Below, piece after piece: positions 4,311 to 5,563 of a stretch of DNA of 5,563 nt. A program made the position numbers and the translations under genes. The notes below the pieces were generated by a model, which ran no database searches, was not told where the DNA came from, and worked only from the letters and a program-made list of their open reading frames with translations. The stretch spans positions 1 to 5,563 of the forward strand of contig CAMKZP010000270.1 of the NCBI GenBank assembly GCA_946477805.1. The letters are read 5' to 3'. Origin of the DNA: an uncultured Enterobacter sp. (lineage in GTDB: Bacteria > Pseudomonadota > Gammaproteobacteria > Enterobacterales > Enterobacteriaceae). Each line of letters starts with the position of its first letter. Positions within the stretch are counted from its first letter, which is position 1.

Positions 4311-5225
4311 TCAGCGTTGCGCTTCGCCGCCGAGACCTTCCACCAGATTCTGAATTAACGCAGCCAGTTCGCCGGTCATCAGGATAAAGTCCGCGTCAAA
4401 GCGCTGGGCGTAGTCTTCACGGTCGATATCTTCGTTCTGATCGCGCAGCTCATCGCAGAACTTCAGGCGTTTTACCGAGCCGTCATCGCACATCACGAAC
4501 TGAATTCGCTGCTGCCAGTCTAGCGCCAGCTTGGTCACGACTTTGCCCGCTTCAATGTGTACGGCGATTTCGTCGCTCACCAGATCCTGCTTTTTCGCGC
4601 GGATCACGCCGCCGTCTTCCAGCAACGCTTTCAGCTCCGCTTCATCGAGGATCTGGAAGCCCTGCGCGGCCGTACCGCTGCGCACCCATTCGGTCAGGGT
4701 CAGCTCAATGGGCGTTTCCAGCGCCAGGGGAACCACCGGCAGCGAGCCCAGGCTTTTACGCAGCAGGGCCAGCGTGTCTTCCGCTTTTTTGGCGCTGGCG
4801 CAGTCCACCATGATCAGCCCGTTGACGGTATCGATCCACATCATGGTCTGGCTGAAGCGGCTAAATGCGCGAGGCAGCAGGGAGTGAAGCACTTCATCCT
4901 TTAGCGAATCTTTTTCAGTTTTTTTCAGCTTGCGGCCCTGCTCGGCTTCCAGCTTGAAGATTTTCGCTTCCAGCGCCTGTTTGACCACCGGCGTTGGCAG
5001 GATCTTCTCTTCTTTACGGGCGCAAACGATGATTTGACCGGTGCTGCTGACGTGGGTCAGGGCATCGCTTTGTGAACCCATCGGCGGAACCCAGCCGGTT
5101 TTAGCCATATCCTGGCTACCGCATGGGGAAAATGAGTAAGCGGCTAACTGTTTTTCCATCTCTTCTGCGCGCAGCGAAACGTCGCGGCTGAGACGGTAAA
5201 CCATCAAATTTTTGAACCACAGCAT
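4311..5225 (-). CDS. rdgC: Recombination-associated protein RdgC
   Basis: Nucleoid-associated DNA-binding protein. In E. coli it forms a ring-shaped dimer around duplex DNA, binds without strong sequence preference and inhibits RecA-promoted strand exchange. It is needed for growth of some replication-restart mutants. 304 residues; E. coli RdgC has 303, and the extra residue is in the loop LTHVSSTGQIIV (about residues 56-67). Strongly conserved blocks include MLWFKNLMVYRLSR at the start, KKTEKDSLKDEVLHSLLPRAFSRFSQTMMWID (about 101-132), DWQQRIQFVMCDDGS and the C-terminus ELAALIQNLVEGLGGEAQR. The ATG at 5225-5223 is chosen because the family begins MLWF; a GTG four codons upstream (5237) would overlap the GGAA Shine-Dalgarno. 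It is a single gene, divergent from mak. In E. coli these two genes are likewise adjacent. Confidence 0.97.
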   Translation of the reverse strand: MLWFKNLMVYRLSRDVSLRAEEMEKQLAAYSFSPCGSQDMAKTGWVPPMGSQSDALTHVSSTGQIIVCARKEEKILPTPVVKQALEAKIFKLEAEQGRKLKKTEKDSLKDEVLHSLLPRAFSRFSQTMMWIDTVNGLIMVDCASAKKAEDTLALLRKSLGSLPVVPLALETPIELTLTEWVRSGTAAQGFQILDEAELKALLEDGGVIRAKKQDLVSDEIAVHIEAGKVVTKLALDWQQRIQFVMCDDGSVKRLKFCDELRDQNEDIDREDYAQRFDADFILMTGELAALIQNLVEGLGGEAQR

Positions 5226-5348
5226 GATAATTTCCACGGCCTTGTCGTTAAATCAGCGGGCATGATAACGAATTGTCGCATCGCTTGCATTGCTAATCGG
5301 GTAGCCGACTTCTACTCTGTTGATAATCAAAATAATGAGGAGTGTCCT
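5226..5348. promoter_or_regulatory. Divergent rdgC–mak intergenic region
   Basis: These 123 bases must drive both genes. For mak, GATAAT (5322-5327) resembles a -10 but lacks a spaced -35 and sits very close to the Shine-Dalgarno. TTGCTA (5290-5295) with TACTCT (5313-5318) at 17 bases is a weak alternative. For rdgC, a minus-strand TATCAT with a poor -35 is possible. An 11-bp odd palindrome TTGATAATCAA lies at 5320-5330, and an imperfect 8-bp direct repeat GCATCGCT/GCATTGCT at 5278-5285 and 5287-5294. No call is secure. Confidence 0.35.
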
Positions 5349-5563
5349 GTGCGTATTGGGATTGATTTAGGCGGCACCAAAACGGAAGTTATTGCGCTGA
5401 GCGAGCAGGGGGAGCAGCTGTTTCGCCACCGCTTGCCGACGCCGCGCGATTATCATCAGACAATCGAGACGATTGCCCGTCTGGTCGAAATGGCGGAAGG
5501 GGCAACGGGGCAAACGGGGAGTGTCGGAATGGGGATCCCCGGCTCGATTTCGCCCTATACCGG
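5349..5563 (+). CDS. mak: Fructokinase Mak (YajF), ROK family, 5' part
   Basis: Cytosolic ATP-dependent sugar kinase. E. coli Mak (302 residues) phosphorylates fructose, and mannose less well, at C6. The window holds the first 71 codons plus two bases, and the frame is open to the right edge. The start is a GTG at 5349, as I recall for E. coli mak, six bases after the good Shine-Dalgarno AGGAG (5338-5342); no in-frame ATG lies nearby. The product reads (M)RIGIDLGGTKTEVIAL, with the ROK/actin-type phosphate-1 motif DLGGTK at residues 6-11, followed by RHRLPTPRDYHQTIETIA and the segment VGMGIPGSISPYTG at the edge. In E. coli, mak is normally expressed weakly, so a GTG start and poor promoter fit low basal expression. 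The C-terminal zinc-binding and catalytic regions are outside the window. Confidence 0.95.
   Translation, partial: MRIGIDLGGTKTEVIALSEQGEQLFRHRLPTPRDYHQTIETIARLVEMAEGATGQTGSVGMGIPGSISPYT

Noticed and set aside
4557..4904. Two overlapping open frames on the plus strand within rdgC.
   Set aside because: Shadows of rdgC codons; no ribosome-binding site and low-complexity products.

Overview
The window is chromosomal DNA of an enterobacterium (Enterobacteriaceae). Gene order and protein sequences closely follow the Escherichia coli dgcC–proC–yaiI–aroL–yaiA–aroM–ppnP–rdgC–mak region. The GC-rich coding sequence and small residue differences suggest a relative such as Enterobacter, Lelliottia, Klebsiella or Kluyvera rather than E. 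coli itself; the genus cannot be fixed by eye. All genes are intact except the two cut by the window edges. I see no insertion sequence, prophage, CRISPR array, tRNA or rRNA.

Layout. Bases 1-695 (+) hold the 3' part of dgcC, a membrane-bound diguanylate cyclase with an intact GGDEF motif and an intact RxxD inhibitory site. It converges on proC (1521-712, -), pyrroline-5-carboxylate reductase. proC is divergent from yaiI (1627-2085, +), an uncharacterised UPF0178 protein. Next comes the aromatic-biosynthesis group: aroL (2230-2754, +; shikimate kinase II), yaiA (2799-2990, +; small, unknown) and aroM (3227-3904, +; unknown, racemase-like family). A promoter overlapped by paired TyrR-box-like sites precedes aroL. 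ppnP (3976-4263, +; nucleoside phosphorylase) has its own good sigma70 promoter. It converges on rdgC (5225-4311, -; recombination-associated protein) across a REP-like bidirectional terminator. rdgC is divergent from mak (5349 onward, +; fructokinase), which runs off the window.

The genes are ordinary core housekeeping genes and I found no undescribed multigene system. What the genes do not explain is in the non-coding parts. The 236-base yaiA–aroM gap holds two abutting stem-loops, the first with a cUUCGg tetraloop and a strand-asymmetric stem that indicates a plus-strand RNA. An 11-bp near-perfect inverted repeat spans the -10 and Shine-Dalgarno of ppnP. An 8-bp inverted repeat puts the yaiA Shine-Dalgarno in a hairpin loop and its start codon in the stem. 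These are candidate cis-regulatory elements. All structural calls were made by hand pairing, and comparison with E. coli is from memory of those proteins.
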